A stretch of DNA of 64,000 nucleotides, from NCBI GenBank assembly GCA_951804985.1, contig OX638132.1, positions 85,936,696-86,000,695 on the forward strand, read 5' to 3'. Source of the stretch: Dryomyza anilis (lineage: Eukaryota > Arthropoda > Insecta > Diptera > Dryomyzidae). The notes under the pieces were generated by a model. That model saw only the letters and a program-made list of their open reading frames with translations. It did not search any database and was not told where the DNA came from. Positions 59,097-64,000 of this stretch are shown piece after piece; positions within the stretch are counted from its first letter, which is position 1; the number at the start of each line of letters is the position of its first letter. A program made the position numbers and the translations under genes.

Positions 59097-59310
59097 CTCA
59101 GAAAAAAATCCTATTAAAATTGGTCAATAGGACAGTTATCGATTCAATAGTATACAAAAATCAGTATTTTCATATAAACACAAAAACAAATTAAAAGTAT
59201 TTAATAATATTTTGTAGTATTTAATGTTATTTACCAATTAAAATAATGGTTTATCCTATTGACTAATTTTAATAGCAAAAAACTATTGATTTTATAGTAT
59301 TTTTCGACAA
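59097..59310. mobile_element. MITE family B, copy 3
   Basis: It begins cactcagaaaaaaatcctat and contains attaaaattggtcaatagga and the inverse tttatcctattgactaattt, but its right end stops at atagtatttttcgac without the CTGGGTG terminus. Confidence 0.7.
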
Positions 59311-59635
59311 AAACAAATGTTAGGTAAAATAAATTGACGACAAAAAGAACGCAATATATTCGACAAAAACAACAATGTTCGAAAATTTTTGAAAAAAAAA
59401 TGTTTTTTGGGCGATAAAAACAACACGATCATCACCATTTAAAAAAAAATATATATTCAACAAAAAAACATATTCGAAAAATTTCGAAACTTTTTTGGGT
59501 GACAAAAACAACGCAATGATCGAAATCACCATTTTCAAACAACAAATGTTGTGTTTATTCAATCAACAGCAAAAAAATCATTTTAAATGAGAGAAATTGA
59601 ATTTTCTGTCTACTAACAACTATTAACCAAAGTCC

Positions 59636-59821
59636 GGCCTCAGCAGTCCAGAGGTAGCGCGCTGGACTTGCATTCTGAAGGTCTCGGGTTCGAATCCCGG
59701 CTTGGGCATGGGCGCTCGTGATGATATTAACCACAAAATCATAGGGAATAGATTTCACAGTACAATGGATATAGTCTGTCTGAGTGCTGTGGATCTTAGT
59801 AGATATTCCAAAAAAAAAAAA
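59636..59821 (+). mobile_element. tRNA-derived SINE (family 2), complete with target duplication
   Basis: An 11-bp target-site duplication (aaccaaagtcc) flanks it at 59625-59635 and 59822-59832. The head is tRNA-like: a box A region cagaggtagcgcgctgg and an exact box B ggttcgaatcc. A body of about 100 bp and a poly-A tail of about 13-14 nt follow. It differs in sequence from family 1 and looks younger. Confidence 0.93.
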
Positions 59822-60159
59822 AACCAAAGTCCTTAAAATAATGGATTTCATATAACTCTCAACCAAAGCCCTTTATTTTTTTAAATAAAAAGTATCTCTC
59901 AACAAAAGACGTTTAAAATAAAGGTTTTCATATAACTTTCAACCAAAGATCTTTATATTTTTTGAAAAATAATCTCTCAGTGAAAAACCAAATGGAAATA
60001 AAGGTTAATAGTTATTTCTGATCTCTGGTAAAAATAGTGTTATGTATTAAAAAAAATCTAAACCCAAAAATGTTTAAATCTATCTTAAATGTGGCAGGGC
60101 ACTGATAGTTATTTATAGATCAAAAGTATGAGAGAACCTTCAAATCTACAAATATCCAT

Positions 60160-61260
60160 AAAATAACACTTTTTGTGCAACACGAACGTACGCAAATGAC
60201 AGCAACTTTGGGCTGCGACAACCGACAACAACGCGGTGGCATGAGCTGTGATGCGATGCGGCGGTGCGGTGTGATGCAATGCGGTACACGGTACACAGTA
60301 CAATTGCGATTTGTGTTGTACCTGTCAAGTGCCTGACAAACTCTATGAATGAGTTCATTCATGACGTCAGAGCGAAGCGTCAGGTCAGCGTCCTACTTTC
60401 AATTGTAATTTATGTGCAAGATACATACATACTACATACATATATAGATAGCTATTCATTTGTACATAGATCTATATATAAATAGTGCATGTATAAAGTG
60501 GATAAAAATAAATATTTATGTGCATACTATGTTGTTGCAGCCGCAGCAGCAGCAGAAGCAAACGATGAATAACTCACAACCGACTGTTGCTGTTGCTGTG
60601 TATATTTTCCAAATTGTTGCTGCATGTTGCACCCGCAGTGGCCCCCAACCAGCGCCGAGTAGGTGGCCGATGGCGGGTGCTCTCGTCTGCAGCTATGTAT
60701 TTCTATATGTGCATTTGTCCTAGATAACAAACGAATGAAAGAAAGAACGAACGAACCAACTCACGCACGCACGCACGCTCGTTAGTGCAACAGAATGTTG
60801 CTGCAAGCGGCTGCTGACGACACACTGTAGCTGTTACTGCATCTGCTGCTGCTGTTGCCGCCGCCGCTTTTGAATGAAAAACATTTTCCCATTAAAGAAT
60901 TTGTTATAACCCTGCACACTGCGGCCACCCGCGGCACTTAGCCCTATACGGTGTTGGTGCAAAGTAAATAATAAATGTTGCCCTCTTCATGTAAATGCTG
61001 CTCTTGCTGCTGTTGCTGCTCCATTGTGTTGCTGCAGTATAAAGACCCTGAACTCGAAAAGAAACCCATCCATAGAGTAGTTGCGTCTCCGTCCTTCATA
61101 ATCTACAATATTTGCATCTCTTTCTTCTGCAGCACTCATTCGATCGACCTCTCGTCGCCGCCGCCCTTCGTTGGCATTTTTTATTTCGTTTACTCAATGA
61201 AAATTTGCTCCTTTCAAAGCGCTACCGTTGCTGTGGTTTTAGTCGACATCTATTCTTAGA
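60160..61260. promoter_or_regulatory. GC-richer nonrepetitive island 2 with a CRE-like site
   Basis: A long stretch of mixed composition with gatgcgatgcggcggtgcgg, cagcagcagcagaagcaaac, many CTG/CAG triplets on both sides of 60800, and cgcacgcacgcacgctcg. An exact palindromic tgacgtca (cAMP-response type) is at 60362-60369. Frames overlap on all strands without domains. Conserved intronic enhancers of flies often have this look. Confidence 0.35.
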
Positions 61261-61800
61261 TGGAAATGTGTTCTTGGAAAATGTCAATGATTTTTCAGTG
61301 TACCGAGCAATAGTTTTAAATATATTCCTAGTATGTGGCATTTTTTGTATTTATACAAAATTTTATTATTTGAAATATAATAGATTTTAACTAAAAATAT
61401 AATGAAATAATTTGAATTGATTGTGATAAGTTTTGGGAAAGCATTTTAAAAGATTATTATGCATGGGAGGTAAAAAATAGTATGTGGAACTGTAGACTTA
61501 TAAAATACTATTAAACTGTTTCTTTTCATAATTGACAATTGAAAACATAACCATTTATATTTCTTAACAAAAACTATCATATAAATATCAGAAAAAATTA
61601 CATAAAAATCAGAAATAAAATGATATTCAAACCCGAAACTTGTTTGAAATGCGTTAAAATAAATTAACAGTATTAAATCAAAATTTGTTTAATCAAATCC
61701 TTAATTAAATTATCAATTTATATTTTAATTTATTCAATTTATATTTTTCATATTATGCAATACCATTTATATATTAAATTTTAATTTATAACTTTTAAAC

Positions 61801-62030
61801 AATAAGGCAGGGTCGAGGCAGATTAAAAATATTTTTTGAAATATTTCAAGCAGACAAAGGCAAGCTGTTATTTTTCGGCCAGTTCCCAAAATATTCCGGA
61901 AATCTGCCTTTAAAATTCCATAAAAATCAGCTATACACTTCCGAAAATATTTCATTCATCTTTCTGCTTGTCTGCTTGAAATTTTACTAAGAAATGTCAA
62001 AAATGTTATCTCGAGTAGGTTCCTGTTTTC
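61801..62030. repeat. Dispersed repeat family D, copy 3
   Basis: aaggcagggtcgaggcagat, aagcagacaaaggcaagctg and gctatacacttccgaaaata match the copy at 37960-38200 at lower identity. Confidence 0.6.
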
Positions 62031-62582
62031 CAAAAAATGTTAACGGCTTCAGAACCAATTCTTTGCAGTCCCTGTTCATATTTTTCAACTGGAAAGAATA
62101 GATGAAGTAAATAAAAACATGATGACTTGTTTTTTTAGCACAAAATTTAACTGCAGCAGCTCGATTGCTGAGATTATGATTTTCTATATAGACATGTCTA
62201 TATATATCTCTAAGTTACTGATCGGGTTATGAAATGGAAAACAATAAATCGACGCCTCTTACGAAAACTATTATATTAAAATTGTCTTACGAAAAAGGGT
62301 ATATATCACTTTCAAACGAATACGATTTCATTTTTACTTAAATGACGAATATTAAAATGTTCTCAAAATTTCACAGAAAATTAGTACAACAAACAGTTTT
62401 CTTTGGAAAAGTATTATGTTTCAAATTTTTAGACGAAAATTGGAGTTTTTTTTTGAAATATATTTTTTTCAAAATCACATTGCGTTGCTTTTATGTTTTT
62501 ATATATGTCATTTGTAAAATTTGTTTGAGAAAATTTAAAATAATTACGCTATAATGATATAAAATATGCATTACCATACACA

Positions 62583-62850
62583 ATGTCGGTGACTCAGAAG
62601 GTTATTGTGTTGGAATACAAGCCGAAATGTCGCTGGTTCAAACACCAGCAAATGCAAGATGAAAAAATAAATAGAAAATATTTCTATTCACCGCGATTCC
62701 TCTTGGTAGATAACCTTCGAGAGTAAAAATATTAGCCACGACAAGTTATGATTCGGCGTTAAACTGTAGGTTCCGCTATTTGAGTACAAATATAACATGT
62801 TTAAATGATGAGACTCTCAATCTAGGTTCTTCAGAACTGTATTGCTAAAC
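62583..62850 (+). mobile_element. SINE family 1, strongly diverged copy
   Basis: The head is tcggtgactcagaaggttat. It is followed by tggttcaaacacc (box B), caccgcgattcctcttggta, tgattcggcgttaaactgta and tacaaatataacatg. It is older than the copies in EPRS intron 6. Confidence 0.75.
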
Positions 62851-64000
62851 TTGTATTATTATAATTATTATTAGGACCGTAGGACATGTCCATTTTTAGG
62901 ATTTTCGAGGTCATTTGTTATTGTCTCCTAAGAAATCTATACTGTTACATTAAATTTAGGTTTAATTTCAGACTTGATTTAAGTTTCCAATGGTCTGTGG
63001 TCTTTATTAAACGATTACATATATTTATTACAATGCTGTAATATGTACAAATTTTATATGATGGCCTCAATCATAAATGCATTATTCATGTTCAATAAAA
63101 GATTCCAATCTTCGTGGTATAATTTGAATCCTTTTTATATTCGTAGATATAGAGATATACATGTGCATATTCCCGGAAATATCTAAAACATAATAGAGTT
63201 CCTGGCAAAACCACAAAACATATTATTTTTCTCATCAAAAACAATAACATTCTTTTATTTTAAACCTTAAAAAAATAACATATTTATTTTCGTAAGGAAA
63301 AAAAATATATAATATTTTTCGTAAGGGGCGTCGAAATGATCTGTTCCCTTTCATGATAACTGATCATTTATTGTTTACCCTTTTCATAACCCGGAAAGTA
63401 GCAAAATAACATGATATGGACATGACCATGTCTAATGGACGTCTGCACAAATGTATTTGAAGTTCCCTCTGCAAAATATGCACTAATGCACTCTTCAGTA
63501 TTGAGTATATTTTGCAATGTCTATCCAGCGACTTCACTTCACTGCAGTATTTGTTTGTATTTGGTGTCAAGTAGTGTCAACACATTTCTTTTAAGATATT
63601 TAATGTTTTGAAAAATATAACCAAATGACACTACTATCGCTGAAAATTCAACAAGTACAGTAAGTGCATGAGTAACGAGCGAGATTACGAATATTGAACA
63701 ACAACAACAAATCTGCCACGTTCGGCGTTCGACGGCAGTAATGTTGTTGTCAGTATTTATATGTTTATACAAATTACAACAAACATTATTTAAAAAAAAA
63801 ATTGTTAAAAAAAAATTTAAGACAAAAAACAACGCAAAGCAATATATCTACGAATAAAAATTGAACAAAATTATATCATGAAAAAAATGTTCGATTATAA
63901 AAAACTTAGTATATAATATTATATGATTTCCTTATACCTTTGAGTTTTTTCTATATTTCAATATTAATGAAAATTCCTTAGAATAAGAATGATAATAAAG

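Larger units (their letters stand above)
50760..64000 (+). other. Presumed first intron of the C1-domain gene, to window edge
   Basis: No further exon of the kinase was recognised and no other protein-coding gene is supported. The stretch holds MITEs, SINEs, a palindromic element, a degenerate tandem array and two GC-richer islands, given separately. Parts with nothing recognisable: 52210-52680, 52880-55230, 57910-58550, 58640-59090, 59840-60150, 61270-61800, 62040-62580 and 62850-64000. Confidence 0.5.

Noticed and set aside
59640..59710. Possible functional tRNA gene
   Set aside because: It is the head of a SINE with poly-A tail and target duplication; no acceptor stem pairing.

Overview
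The window is nuclear DNA of an insect, most likely a higher fly (Diptera, Brachycera). The evidence is the AT-rich, intron-bearing, transposon-laden sequence, the close match in length and exon content of its genes to their fly counterparts (from memory, no search run), and the presence of repeats of the dipteran mini-me/DINE-1 kind. No prokaryotic gene organisation, CRISPR array or virus was seen.

Layout. (1) Positions 1-8335 are a tandem satellite built from two related monomers of about 159 and 116 bp, arranged in several short higher-order repeats. It runs off the left edge and decays at 8336-8530. (2) Positions 9211-21061, minus strand: the complete ten-exon coding region of the bifunctional glutamyl-prolyl-tRNA synthetase (EPRS), 1719 codons plus stop, with a GST-like N-terminus, GluRS, six WHEP repeats in one exon, and ProRS. 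Its introns hold a hAT-like foldback element, tRNA-derived SINEs, a dead mariner-like element and a foldback derivative of that mariner. (3) Positions 21062-23796: the 2.7 kb gap between divergent genes. (4) Positions 23797-31340, plus strand: the complete five-exon AP-1 sigma clathrin-adaptor subunit (157 aa). Its first coding exon is only the ATG, and a candidate second 3' terminal exon lies in the last intron. (5) Positions 31341-43080: gene-free DNA full of foldback elements, mini-me-like elements and MITEs. (6) Positions 43080-50759, plus strand: probable noncoding leader sequence and the first coding exon (50648-50759) of a C1-domain protein, best matched to diacylglycerol kinase theta. 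The rest of that gene lies beyond the right edge or was not recognised. (7) Positions 50760-64000: probably its large first intron, with nested MITEs, SINEs, a degenerate tandem array and two GC-richer islands that may be regulatory.

The genes do not form a functional cassette. They are three unrelated housekeeping or signalling genes: protein synthesis, trans-Golgi/endosome vesicle transport, and lipid second-messenger signalling. The most unusual aspect is the density and variety of inverted-repeat DNA. At least ten distinct families fold back on themselves; several have arms made of short degenerate tandem repeats, and several are nested in each other. The coding exons were read by eye from splice sites and reading frame. 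Repeat boundaries are approximate except where a target-site duplication is given.
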